64,000 bases of DNA from Sambucus nigra (Eukaryota > Streptophyta > Magnoliopsida > Dipsacales > Adoxaceae), in contig OX422209.1 of the NCBI GenBank assembly GCA_949130495.1, positions 692,836,757 through 692,900,756 on the forward strand, in the 5' to 3' direction. Below are positions 12,115-23,666 of this stretch, in pieces. The position numbers and the translations under genes were made by a program. The notes beneath the pieces are model-generated. The model saw nothing but the letters and a program-made list of their open reading frames with translations. It did no database searches and was not told the origin of the DNA. Each line of letters opens with the position of its first letter. Positions within the stretch are counted from its first letter, which is position 1.

Positions 12115-12900
12115 ATGTTTCTTATGGGGGAGTTGCAATTTTTCTTAGCTCTTCAAGTCAAGCAAAATTCAGATGGATTATTTGTCTCGCAATCTAAGTA
12201 TGCTTTAGAGATTGTAAAGAAATTTGGCCTTGAGAGTGCTAAAGATGCTAAAACACCCATGAGTACTACGGTAAAACTATCTAAAGACGAAACTGGAAAA
12301 TCCATAGATCCAACTCTATATCGTAGTATGATAGGAACCTTGCTATACCTTACTGCCTCGCGTCCTGATATCATGTATGCTGTGTGTGTATGTGCTCGTT
12401 ATCAAAATAACCCTAAAGAGAGCCATCTATCTTCTGTTAAAAGAATCATTAAATATGTAAAAGGCACTCTGAACCTAGGACTTTGGTACACTAGTGACAC
12501 ACCTAGCACTATAATTGGGTACACTAATGCTGACTGGGCTGGGTGTACTGATGATAGTAAAAGCACATCAGGGGCATGTTATTATATATGTAATAACTTG
12601 GTAGGATGGAGTAGTAAGAAACAAAACTGCACATCACTCTCAACAACTGAATCTAAATACATAGTCGATGGCAGCTATTGTGCTCAATTGTTGTGGCTTA
12701 AACAAATGCTAAGTGATTATGTTATTCAAGAAAAACAATTGAATCTATATTGTGATAATCAAAGTGCGATCAATATCTCTAAAAATCTTGTTCAACACTC
12801 GCGAACAAAACACATAAAAATAAGACATCACTTTATACGCGAATTGGTTGAAACTAAGGAATTAAAATCAATTATCTTCCTACTGATTTCTAACTCGTAG
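12115..12900 (+). pseudogene. pol: Copia reverse transcriptase thumb and RNase H
   Basis: One 261-codon frame covers the end of reverse transcriptase (GTLLYLTASRPDIMYAV) and the RNase H domain, which removes the RNA template after cDNA synthesis. The RNase H start (GYTNADWAGCTDDSKSTSG) carries the first catalytic aspartate. The later glutamate (STTESKY) and aspartate (YCDNQSAI) are also present, as is HSRTKHI near the end. It follows the stop at 12112 in another frame. The C-terminus ends early in a stop, with degenerate coding beyond. Confidence 0.93.
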
Positions 12901-13278
12901 ATATGTTTACCAAACCTTTAGATTACAATCCATTTATTTCTTTGCGTAAATCTATTGGTATGGTGTGTGCTGATTAATCTCTTTGATCTCTCTATTTTTT
13001 CCCTTTGTCTATTTGAGACAAAATAGGGGAGAAATTTGAGTCTAATGAATTTTACATATGCTAAACAACTTGATGTTAGTGATTGATTGCAGGTTTCTGT
13101 ACAGTTATTCTCAACAGTTGTAATAGGGTATTCAATTGTAAATAGTTGAGTTATGTACTTTTGCTTTCTAGCAATTGGGTAGATATATTTTTTAGGAATA
13201 GGTTTCCTCAGTCTTATTGCCCTACGAGTTCTAGATGACTCAAAGGAGATTTTGTCTCATATTTCCAAAGGGGTAGAT
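12901..13278 (+). other. Region between pol and the 3' LTR, with polypurine tract
   Basis: The tail of the last pol domain can be traced for a few codons (DMFTKPL-type words near 12900). The rest is non-coding, with no envelope-like frame. The purine run AAAGGGGTAGA at 13267-13277 directly precedes the 3' LTR and is the likely polypurine tract priming plus-strand cDNA. Confidence 0.8.
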
Positions 13279-15273
13279 TGAAGAACCTTATACTCTTGAC
13301 TCACTTGAGTTTATATTGTATAAGTGTTCATCTAGTTTGGAAATTGTGACAAAATTGTGTCTGTCCTAGAATCCAAAGAACCCCAGAGCTTGCTTTGGTA
13401 TTTCATCTTTCTTGATTGAGTGATCTAGACCATATTACCAACACTCACACACAGTAGAATTGATCTCATAAATTTCATATTGCATATAATTGTGTGTACA
13501 TATGTTGAGTGTGTTTAAATCCCTAAAATTGATTTTTAAATATTTTTTGGGTTTTTATAAACATTTTAAATAAGTTTTTATTAATTAAAACTTGTTTTAA
13601 AAGTTTTTGAGGTCAATCTGCAATTAAGTATTGATGGCTATATTGGCTTAAAGTTTCCTTGGCTAGAATACGAAAGCGGCAGAGACTTCAGGGTGTGTTT
13701 ATAATTAATTTTAGACGTGCGTTTGATATCTTATTATTGGCCAACATTTGTTGTCTTCTGATTGGTGGAGTGTGTGTTTCTTTATAGAGAGTAATCTCGT
13801 GACTGTTTACAACCCTTGGATCATTTTGATCAACGATCTGCATGCGCTCTTTCATAATCCCCGTGAACCCCATATGAACCAATCATGAGAGTTTTAATCG
13901 CCGCATATCGTGAACGCTTGGATCAAAGTCAATCAACCTTGACTCAATCTGAACCCTTAATTTTGAACCTTATTCTCAAATCTTCTCAGCCTACTATAAA
14001 AGGACCCCTTCACTCAGCCTTCTGAGACTTTTGCCATTTCGTCCTTTTGAGAGAAAAGAGAGAGTAAAGAGAGAAGATAGAAAAGAGAGAGAAAGAGAGA
14101 AACCAGAAAGAGAGAGAAAGAGTTAGAAACCCTAACCCTAACCCTAACCCTAAATTGTCAAAACCATTTCAAACCTAAAACTCTTTTCAAACTCCTGTAT
14201 ATCCCAAACACAACCTTGAGTGTTTGAGTGTTTGAGAGTTGGTTTGTGTAGTTGGTTTGTAGCTGTAACCTCTTCGTTCTTTAGATCTTGTGTCCAACTT
14301 AAACATTCTTTCTTAGATTTATTTTCTGCTTTATATAAATTTCAGGTATGAGTACTTCATGTTACATTACACTTAGATTTACATATTTTTTTTCTCACCT
14401 TGAGAAATATATTGTTGATTATTTTCTGTAAATGTTTTTAACTTTGAAATCAACAATAATGTTTTCTGTTTCTAGTTCTCTTGAAACAAGACCTTTGACC
14501 TAGTTTGGAATCGCACTTAGTGATTTTCAATCTCAAAAATCTTTTTAAAACCCGAGATTGATTAAAATCTTGATACGTCTTCTGAGCAAGATAGCCGTGG
14601 CTTCTGGGATTGTTATAAAGGTCAAATAAGGTTAAGTTTTATGACAAGAGAGAAAAAGAAAAATCACAGCATATAGTCTTATATGTAATTTGTTAGGACT
14701 GGTTGTACATAATAAGTGTGTGTGTGCATGCATGTGTTAGAAAGCACCTCCACAAACACTTTCACCCTACCACACTAAAAGTGTTGGTAATAAGATCTTG
14801 TGAACCAGAGTCGACGTAAAGAACTTGAACAAATTGGAAGTTAGCAAACTGGGAGGACAACATCAACAATCAGAACTGCAGAGAAGTTATAAGGACACTA
14901 GAGGGTACATTCCTAAACTTATATAGGTCTGAGTTGTATGCATGTTTGTTATATAGTTTGTAACTGTTAAATTTATTTTGTGGATTTTTTTTGTTTACTC
15001 TGTAGAGGGAGTCGTGGATGTTTCCTCAGTTGGGTGAGGTTTTACCACGTAAAAAATCTTGTTCTTAATCTTTCTACATCTCCTCATCTCATTCTTGGTT
15101 AACTGTCTTATAAACCTGTTAATCAAATCTTGAACATATCTCGTACATACTTTTATTAAACACATCTTGTGTTTAATTAGTTTTGATTTTAAAGAAAAGA
15201 GTTTCTTCAAAAAACTGTTTTGAGTTACTTAAATAGTTTAATTTTATTAAACGGCTTTAGTAACAGATTTTCA
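13279..15273 (+). repeat. 3' LTR of the Copia element
   Basis: It starts TGAAGAACC after the polypurine tract and ends TTTTCA, followed by ATAAT. It differs from the 5' LTR by scattered substitutions, a shorter GT run near 14718 and a deletion of about 34 bases near 15101. The CCCTAA run has four units instead of three (14127-14154). The divergence indicates an old insertion. Confidence 0.95.
13995..14003 (+). promoter_or_regulatory. TATA box of the Copia 3' LTR
   Basis: TATAAAAGG is conserved with the 5' LTR copy. Here it could drive transcription outward into the flanking CACTA remnant. Confidence 0.65.
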
Positions 15274-15479
15274 ATAATGTGAAATAGGGTCTTTAAAGTA
15301 AAATGTTTATCACTAGACTATACTATGTATTTATAATTCTTGTACAACCACATGAAGGCATCAACCTTTGTAGATATTTTCGTGCCTCTATTAGTAAACT
15401 CTTACACTATACAAAATACTAGAAACCATAATGTTTATCAGTAGAATAACTCGGGCTATGATTCTGGATAGTGATAATT

Positions 15480-15860
15480 TTATGAGTAACCATTTATGGG
15501 GCTATGGTCCAAAATCGTGACCATAATATATGATCATAGTCTCTTTTGTAACCATAATGTTGGGGCATGGTCACGATTATGGACCATGGCCAATGGTTAC
15601 GATTATGAACCATGACCTTTTTTTCGTGGTAATGGTCTCAAACCGTGACCCTTTGTCGTGAATATGGGTTAAATGGTCACGGCTCTTGACCGTGACAACC
15701 TACAATGAACTTTGATTGGTCGATCATGTTCATGAAATGTGACCCCAATTGAGACCATGGGTACTATGGTCACGATTTCGAATCGTGATCATACTTTAAC
15801 CCATTGAAATGTCGTCATGGATATGGTCACAGTTTTAAACTGTGCCAATAATAAAATTAG
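15480..15860. repeat. Subterminal hairpin repeat array of the CACTA remnant
   Basis: About seven diverged copies of a small palindromic unit occur, such as GGTCACGATTATGGACCATG, GGTCACGGCTCTTGACCGTG and GGTCACGATTTCGAATCGTG. Each has inverted GGTCACG and CGTGACC halves around a short loop. Such arrays next to a CACTA terminus are typical binding sites for the element's own DNA-binding protein. Confidence 0.8.
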
Positions 15861-17573
15861 TTTAAAAATAATTTTTATTTGTTTGCTTCCAAAAAAATTC
15901 CTAAATGTATTTTTAAACATGTATATAATTCCATTATAGTACTCACTAATACATCAATAAAAAATAAATAATTGAAAAAATATTAAGATATCAAATTAAT
16001 TACACTAATCCAACACAAATAAATATTGCAATCTTCAAAGTGTTCATTCCCCGAATAATATGGAAAATGTTCAAATGATTCCTTCCCTAACTAGACCTAC
16101 AAATATTTCAAAATGTTCTAATGGTAAGAAAGTACTTGAATCCAAAAATAACTTTGGAAAACCTACGTAGCTAAAAATGGCATCAAAGTACGCGTAGTTT
16201 GTAATATGAACAAGGATGGGGGAAGGTCTAACCCATAATCTGAATCTGGGTTGTCACTTTTGATTTATGAAAATAGATGTGAAATGTGTTGAAATTTTAC
16301 AAAATTATGAGAACATTCTAAATTGAGAATTATGGTATGAGCCCCCCCTTTTGGGTTGCTGTTTATGAAAATAGATGTGATTGTATATATGATAATATAA
16401 AGAGTGGTATTACTGATAGAACTATAATAAATAATCTACAAATAAAATAAGAACAATAAAATATGCGAAATAACATTTATGGGACTAGTAAAACATAAAG
16501 GATAGTAAAAAATGTGATTGACGAGGAAGCGAGTGAAAGAGAACTAAATATATGAGTAGAAGATGATAATTGCGTTAATGAGATATGCGTGAGTAGTTTT
16601 TTATGAGTATCCTTGATTTTTTTTGGAGATTTAACCGGTCAAACGTATCTGGGGTTTATAACTTCATAACAAGAATATGACGTTAGGCTTGAAATCCTGG
16701 ATGAATTCGACTGATTAGACCCTCAAGAAAAAAAATAGAAAGGTACTCACACGAAATAAAATTACAAATATAACAAAATGTATTGAATATAATTTAAAAG
16801 CGAAGAGAAACTTGAGTTATTTTCTCAATGTGTTATCGTGTCAGTTGTATCATAACTACCAAACCAAACCGTTATCTTAACAAGTTTATTGAGCAAAGTG
16901 CATTGATTTGAGAGACAAAGAGTGAGTACACATACAAATAGAGAGTAAAGAAATAAGTCTACGTAGGAAAGTACTCAAATCCCAATTTGACTTCGGGATG
17001 TAACAACCCTCGCTTTTGAGAACTGATTTTATATTAATTTACTGCATGACGCAATTATATAAAATGTCGGAATATGAAGTAAATATTAATGGATGAGTTA
17101 AAAGTTAATATTTACTAAGTTATTGTATATTTACAGTATGTGTAAGTAAATACCATCATGTTGTATGTTATAGCGTCATGTGCATTAAATGACATTCATG
17201 GTTTAAAAAGAAACCGAAACTTGAAATGAGTTATAGAATTTCCAAATGATAATTTGGAGGACGTAGTTAGTCCCGAAACGTGCGAGATAGTCAAAATGAG
17301 TGCCATGTTGTATTTTTATGTTTTGGGCACTTTTGACTGGTTTTAACATAATTGTGTAGTTGCGAATCATTTTAATGTGGTATTAACCACTTAAGTTGGG
17401 AATTTAGTCTAAAGGCACGATTTATGTCTTGTTAAGTCATTTATTTCTCTTAAGTGTAAATGTTAACCTAGAGAGAAAGAGAGAGGAAAAGAAATTGTAG
17501 AGAAAAGAGAAGAGATTGAAGATTGACGATTGGAGAGTGTTGCTAGCAAAGGAAAATCTGAATTTGCAAGCTT

Positions 17574-17582
17574 AAGGCAAGT
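17574..17582 (+). promoter_or_regulatory. Possible 5' splice donor (GC type) in the second solo LTR
   Basis: AAGGCAAGT lies about 60 bases after the GA-rich leader, matching the position of the site at 6866. Splicing is inferred only. Confidence 0.35.
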
Positions 17583-17850
17583 TTTCTACTTGCTAATATG
17601 TGATTTAAGATGAATATTTGGTATTGATGGTTGTGTATTAGTTATGGTTTATAAATGTTAGGGTTTTTATAGATTTATGGGTTTTTAATCCTTAAAGGAT
17701 GGTTTGGATGTTCATTGATGTAAATGGTAGTAGTTAGATGCATTTATGATCTATTGGTTGCAATAAATGATCTTGGTTTGGATCGATTTGAGTTGGGGGA
17801 AATTTAGGAGTCCAAGCCTCCATAGCCAAACATGGCAAATTCCCAGGGGT

Positions 17851-18043
17851 GAATCGATTAGGCCAGGCCGAATCGATTCGCATGGGGACAGTTTCCAGGT
17901 CTGGGTGGACCGAATCGATTCGGCCTGTCCTAATCGATTCAACAATTATGCAGAAAGTCAATTTTCCTGACCGAATCGATTCGACTGGTCCGAATTGATT
18001 CATTTTTTTGGCCGAATCGATTCGGCCAGGCTGAATCGATTCG
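17851..18043. repeat. Eight AATCGATT palindromes in four pairs, 19-bp pitch
   Basis: AATCGATT cores, mostly extended to CGAATCGATTCG, are centred at 17855.5, 17874.5, 17916.5, 17935.5, 17977.5, 17996.5 (one base changed), 18018.5 and 18037.5. The distance within each pair is 19 bp in all four pairs. The first three pairs start 61 bp apart and the fourth 41 bp after the third. GC-rich words such as GGCCAGGCC fill the gap within some pairs. Overlapping open frames on both strands are by-products of the repeat. Confidence 0.9.
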
Positions 18044-19784
18044 AAAATCCTGCATTTTTGAGTTATTTTTCTTTTTCAATTTCAAACCCCTTCCCTTAGG
18101 CTTAGGACTTAGGGACCTTCTTATATGAAGTAAACTTAGCGTCCTAGAGTCTTAGATGAGTTGGGGGACTACCCTAGGTTATAATTGGTCTATATGGGGT
18201 GTATTCTAAGGGTGCGTAAAGTGATGTTCAGGCATTACTTTCCTTTTGTAAATTATTAGGAGTCTAGGAATTGTAAGGTCATATTTGGATACTTTAAAGG
18301 CTTAATTGAGGCACGATAGTATGGGTGGTTTGTTATAGAACCCTAAAATGCCTGGAGACTAAATTCAGAGTTTATTCATTCTTTGAGGATGCAATAATGA
18401 TATGAATTACCCGTGGCTCCGAATAATTTATGATTATGGTTTCGGATAAAAATGAAACATACATGTGTAAAATGAATAGAGTAAATGATAATTTACTTAA
18501 TCATGACATGGAATTTTAATAAATGGTTTAAACACACCCTCTCTAAATGCCATCATAAGGGAAGTTTGTGCGTGAGGTGAAGCTCCCTGGCTAGTGAATG
18601 AAGGGTGAATATAGTCCTAGGCCATATGAGCATTTGTTGTATATTTTCTGCGATGGTGAGGTAATTTTGGGTGTGGTTATGAATCTCCCGCAGGCATATG
18701 GCCGCTTCCCGACGTCTTGCGTTATAGGTGCCCAGGTGGTCTTGGTATATAGGCCCTGAAAGATGATGGTCAATTAGGGGCGCGCACAGTGGGGAAACTC
18801 GGACGGGCGGTCTTAGAATCGTTATATATGTATGATTGTAACTATTCTTAATCAAGTGGTACTTGATGGATTATAAATGCCATAAAGAGCATAATGAAAT
18901 GCCACAAAGAGCATACAATTGAGATAAATGCCACAAAGAGAATATGATAGTAATTGTATTCCTGATAAGGAACGGAAAGATAAAATGAAAAGGTGAAAAA
19001 TGAAAAAGGCTTTTGATTAATGATGATTATTCATATCCTCATGCATAACTGAATTAAATAGATGATCATCTAAACCGTTTTAGTTCATGCTTCAAATGAT
19101 GTAGATAGATTTTCATCTTTATCTGTCATAATTATCTGTTCATAACTGTCATGCCTTTTATTCATATGGTGATCACATAAAACCGGGACATGACCCGTTC
19201 ATATTTCTTATTGTGCATGAATCTTGTATCCGCTCAGGTGCTCCGCCGCAAGGACGCCCGTATTGATTTTTGCATTCCGATGACTTTTGGGGAGCCATGA
19301 TATTTTACGGATATTATGGGGTACTTTGTATAGACGCCTTCATTTTTGTTCTCTAGTTATGACCGGGTCTTTTACTCGGGCGTGTAGCCCAAACTTTTGT
19401 AACTGTCTAATGGATGTAATATGTAACTAAATTGTTGTAATACATTGTATGTACCTGTTGGCCGACAGCATATTCGGCCCCCCTATTGTATACTTGTTGT
19501 TGTTGTTGTTATATATATGCTCTTGGGGTTTCCACTTTCTTTTCTATTATGGGTTGTTTAAAATGCTTTCTTTACACTATAATCTTTTTTTGGCAACCCG
19601 TTTTCTGAAATATTGAGTGGTTATCCCGTATACTCATTATATTGTTGCGATGCTGAGAATGATTCCATCCATGATTCCCGTATTATTAGAGTATCGGGCT
19701 GGTTACCCCTTATTTTGGTGAGCGGGTCATCACACGGGACATCTACGTAGCCAAATAAACTGGCATCAATGTCCAGTAGTTCTA

Positions 19785-20690
19785 TCATAACACAAAAATA
19801 GAATATTAATGTCCTATAGGTAATTTGGTTAATGTGTTAAATGATCTAAACAGTGAAGCAAAAATATTGCTAGAATCACCAAAGTGTTATTCATAGGGTT
19901 TTAGCCTTGTTGGGGCATCGATAGTGGTTTTAATTGATATTGTGTGGAATCCATTGATTAGAATAAAGTATATTAGTCAGTCTTATAGGGTTGGACAAAT
20001 TGTAGCTATACACAACTTTATTTTTCCCAAGGCTATAAGCTCGGGTAATAACACGTGTTTCGACCGATGGATTCCACAAATTGGGAAGGTAATCATTTTA
20101 TTATGAATATTGGTATTGACCATGGCTACTCATAAATCTAATTTTTGTGTTGTGTGAGTACACTTGAACTTTTTTGTCCGGTATAACTAGTCAAGCTCAC
20201 TAGGTGATCCCTAGCTTTATAACAAGACTATGAAATAACCTTGTCACGACTTGAAACACCTGATGAGTTCGATTGGTTAACAAAGTTCAAGGGTACACAT
20301 AACAAACTAAAATTTAATTTGTGAGTAGACTTGATCAATATTAATTTTCAAAACAAACCAATCATATTTACCATTTTTGAAAGCAGTCGGGTGAAACACA
20401 TGGTTTGAACTGAGAAAATAGACTTTGCCAAGGGAAGGTGATGTGTAGCTATAATTTGACAAGACTATAAGACCGACTAATAGTCTACTTTTCAACTGAT
20501 GGGTTTCACACAACGTTGATTAAAATCAGTCTCGATGCCCTAATAAATTTAATCCCATCTTAAAAACACTTTGTCGACTCCAACAAGATTTTGACTTCAC
20601 TGATTGGATCAAGGGACACGTTAATCAAATTAGTAATCAGATACTAACTTAAAATTTTATGTCGTGTTATCATTTTATCATGTTATGTTA
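19785..20690. repeat. Long imperfect inverted repeat
   Basis: The left arm (about 19785-20225) matches the reverse complement of the right arm (about 20280-20690) over roughly 400 bp with many substitutions and small gaps. Examples are GGGGCATCGATAGTGGTTTT against its inverted form near 20525-20545, and TAGTCAGTCTTATAG against 20468-20482. The apex holds about 60 bases not clearly paired. A diverged copy of the apex words also lies near 16630-16760, before the solo LTR, so the structure is probably part of the CACTA interior. Confidence 0.7.
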
Positions 20691-20879
20691 TTGTGTTATA
20701 TTTTCTACTCATTAATGGGTTGATGTAACAATTAGTGATATGTATAAATACACAAACGTAAATAAATACAAGGGGTTTGTTCTAATTTTTGTTCATATAC
20801 GTACGATACAAAAATAGTTGTCATACAAGGGTTACATAATTAACAATAAAATAATGTTTCAAGACTCAAACTTCATCTA

Positions 20880-22567
20880 AATCAAGTAAAATATCCTTCA
20901 AATTAGGGTTGTCATCAAGAGAAACTGAAATTCTGTAGGGACCTTTAATGCATCTTCTTGAGTAGTCAAACCCTTTGGTGCATGCATAACAACACACCAA
21001 TTATCATCATCTATGAACTTTGAGTACCATACCTTCTTTAGGTTTTGATAGGAACAAATAAAAGGCTCGTCGACCATGCAATGTTTAATCTTCATCTTAA
21101 ATATATCTACCATGAAAATTTTTGAGGCAGGATCAAATGTACAACCATTAGTAATGTTCTCCACATTCACCCAATTGTAATACAAGATGGTATTTTTAAA
21201 TTAAGTAATCTAGTTCGAAGATTTGTTGGACAATCCCATAATAGGTCAACAACTTATCTTATGGACTTTTATCGCTTTTGCTATGTACACGAGAAGTCAA
21301 GGTGGAAATTAAAATTCCGTTGTCTTGCATCAATATTTTTTCCTTGCATGGGTATGAGATGAAATCAAAACCTTTCACTCATAGTTTTTTAAAGTCCTTG
21401 ATACGAACATTGGACCTTTATCTAATCATGCAAGCCTTGAAAAGACATCACACACTTTTATAAAATTTATTTATTAATGTATTTCTATTTGGGAATGTTT
21501 TACAACACATGTATAAGTAGCCGCAATAAAAGAAATGACAATTACCACGTTTGCTACCCTTTCCCTAAAATCATTCATCACGTCCGTTAAAATTTTTTGC
21601 TTATGAATACGAGCTATTTCTCTCTCATACTTCCTATATGTGTTGATAATACATATAATAAAAATAATACGTCATATATGTAGGTATTTACTCTCTTTAA
21701 TCTTCAACTTCACCATGTGATTTAAAGACATAACGAGGTGCTTGCTCGTATTGGATATTGGAGAGTCTCACCTTTTTAGGGTTCTCAAAAGTCAATTCAT
21801 CCTCAAAATCGTTACGTTCCTCCATTGCTTGTTCTCCATGAGGATTGAACATCCTAAGCCTTTACACGATATATGTTCCCGAGCATATACCGCTGTCTCT
21901 TTCGTTATAAATTCTTTCGCAATTGACCCTCCGATATATACCATGTATTCTTAACTTTATCTTTGAAGGTTTTCATCAAGCGCTCTAAATGATACACCTG
22001 AGGATATCTGATGGGCTCACACAACAAAGCCTCATCACATACATGCACAAGCAGGTGAACGTTGATTTCAAAGAACGAGGAAGGAAAATATTTCCCTACG
22101 ACACAAGTTTCCTCGACTAAAGTACCTTTAGAAGATTTAATGTGCTTTTTGTTTACCACTTTTGCACATAGTAAGCTAAATCACACATTTATTCTGCAAT
22201 GCATTAATGCCCTATTTTGCAGTGCATTACAGTTGGATTATTTCTCTATAAATTTCAACAATTCATCATCAGAGGAGTTATAGGCTTCATCTGATTTAGA
22301 CTTAGAGTCATGACTTTCAAGAATCAGAGATATATCAACTCTATCCAAACAATTAGGATATGCGCACGTGCACACACACAGAAGCATATTCTCCATATCA
22401 ATCTCATCATCTATCATACAACATGGATTACACAAGACTTCATAACTCATATAAAACAATGTTGATCTCAACTTTTTCCATTTCACACAAATTTTTCCAA
22501 TAAAATCTTCACATGAACACGCTACAAATATCCTTATGGAAGCATTCAATTTACCATGCTTGACCAA
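20880..22567 (-). pseudogene. CACTA transposase (TNP2 type), internally deleted
   Basis: The transposase cuts and moves CACTA elements in the nucleus. Reading on the minus strand, 22567-22238 encodes an acidic, cysteine-containing segment of uncertain match, possibly the N-terminal region. At 22159-21905 a DUF4218-like stretch follows (FPSSFFEINVHLLVHV, then YPQVYHLERLMKTFK). After stops come an ARIHKQ region near 21620-21590 and the DUF4216-like end: YYGIVQQIFELDY near 21250-21210, then VDEPFICSYQNLKKVWY and NWCVVMHAPKGL at 21185-20898. The long catalytic Transposase_21 domain expected between the first two parts is missing, since only about 80 bases separate them. Frameshifts and stops confirm a dead copy. 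The DUF assignments rest on remembered family patterns. Confidence 0.8.
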
Positions 22568-23562
22568 ATATGTAACATAATTGTTTTATCCATCATTAAC
22601 TTGTTGAACAAGACTAAACTATCAAGATTCAAATAATAAAACCCTAATAGAAGAAAAATATTGGAAAAATAAGAAGAGTTACGTATATAAGAAGATCTGA
22701 TATAACATATAGCTCACCTAAAATGGCAAAGGCAATCTGTTAGATACCATAATTAAGATGATTGTTGAATTCAAAACGGTATTGGACATGTGGCTTGTCA
22801 TTGTAATCACATACAGTTTTCAACTTGTTATAAGTCTATTACTATGAAAAGGATATTTTTGGAAACTTAACTACTATAAACAAGTGCAAGGGGCCTTAGA
22901 CAAAACATGTATACATTCGGGGCCAATACTTGTACACGTTTGTCCATAAGGGTGGGGGGTGGGGGGGTCAGCTAATCGCTTTATTCTAATTTGTTATTTA
23001 TTTTATATGGTTACTTTATCACATCTTTAAGGCTTCTTTTATTTGAAAAAGTAAATGGTAAAAGGTTGATTGTTGAACTTTTACTCCTCAAAGCTTAAGG
23101 GTGAGTTATTATTTCCTCCTGGTAATTTATTTATTTTCTCTCACTTTAGTAACTTCAAATTTATTTTTTGCATAATGTTTACTTAGATTTTAAGGTTGAA
23201 TCTTCCTATCCCACATATAAATATTGAATCTGAAATCGGATCAATAAGTATGTAGGATGATACATTAAAATAAAAAACTTGTTAATTCTAAAATGTAATC
23301 TCTCTCTATTTTGATTGTTAACTTCAAATTTTCTTTTGCATATAATTATTGAATTCTAATGTCTTATATCTTTTTTCATTGTTCATTTCTCTTAATTGAA
23401 AGGATTACTTGTTATTAAATTTATACAAATATACTAAATGGTTAAGTGAATAATAATTTAGTGGGACATTAGCTAATAAATCCCTTAAATGTTTATTTAT
23501 ATATGATCAGTCCAAGCGATAATCTTCTTAATTAATTAATGATAATTCTAACCAATATAGTT

Positions 23563-23666
23563 ACACTTATTAACGTATATACAATTTCACTCATTAGTGT
23601 AGATATAATTACAATTGTAACTCTATCTACATTAGTAAGTGTTATTGTATTAACATTAATAGGTGT
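23563..23666. repeat. 104-bp palindrome centred on ACAATTGT
   Basis: The two 52-base halves, ACACTTATTAACG... and ...ATTAATAGGTGT, are inverted copies with about one mismatch in five. The centre is 23614.5. A single strand could fold into one long hairpin. It may be a small palindromic transposon relic; no duplication of the target was established. Confidence 0.75.

Larger units (their letters stand above)
2483..15273 (+). mobile_element. Ty1/Copia LTR retrotransposon, degraded, SIRE/Maximus-like
   Basis: Two LTRs of about 2 kb (2483-4498 and 13279-15273) flank a primer binding site and gag, protease, integrase, reverse transcriptase and RNase H remnants. Integrase lies before reverse transcriptase, the Copia order. 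The flanks ATAAC (2478-2482) and ATAAT (15274-15278) fit a 5-bp target duplication with one change. Long LTRs and a gag with a CCHC knuckle followed by a long acidic, coiled-coil-like tail fit the SIRE/Maximus lineage, which is inference. No envelope-like frame lies between RNase H and the 3' LTR. Many stops and frameshifts, plus the solo LTR at 6200-9137 inside gag, make it non-autonomous. Confidence 0.95.
16999..19734 (+). mobile_element. Solo LTR (2.7 kb) inside the CACTA remnant
   Basis: It begins TGTAACAACCC and ends GGGTCATCACA, flanked by the exact duplication CGGGA (16994-16998 and 19735-19739). No primer site or coding domain is inside, so a solo LTR of a Gypsy-type element is the best reading. 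A GA-rich leader (17470-17520), an AAGGCAAGT site (17574) and a paired palindrome array (17851-18043) occur in the same order as in the solo LTR at 6200. The two LTRs otherwise share little obvious sequence, so they are different families of one general type. Confidence 0.9.
15405..22600 (-). mobile_element. CACTA (En/Spm) transposon remnant
   Basis: The left end reads CACTATACAAAAT at 15405 after TTA, a possible 3-bp duplication. Next inward are subterminal hairpin repeats built on GGTCACG/CGTGACC (15480-15860), non-coding DNA with a large inverted repeat, and a decayed transposase on the minus strand (20880-22567). CACTA elements have just these parts: CACTA termini, subterminal repeats bound by transposase, and a TNP2-type transposase. 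The right terminus was not found, so the right coordinate is approximate. The solo LTR at 16999-19734 is a later insertion. The transposase call is firm; assignment of the left terminus to the same element is inference. Confidence 0.7.

Noticed and set aside
12901..13266. Envelope-like gene after pol, as in some SIRE elements
   Set aside because: Only about 370 bases remain before the 3' LTR, with no long frame.
17734..18003. Overlapping open frames on both strands with ESIR/RIDS-type repeats
   Set aside because: They arise from the CGAATCGATTCG palindrome array, which reads open in several frames on both strands.
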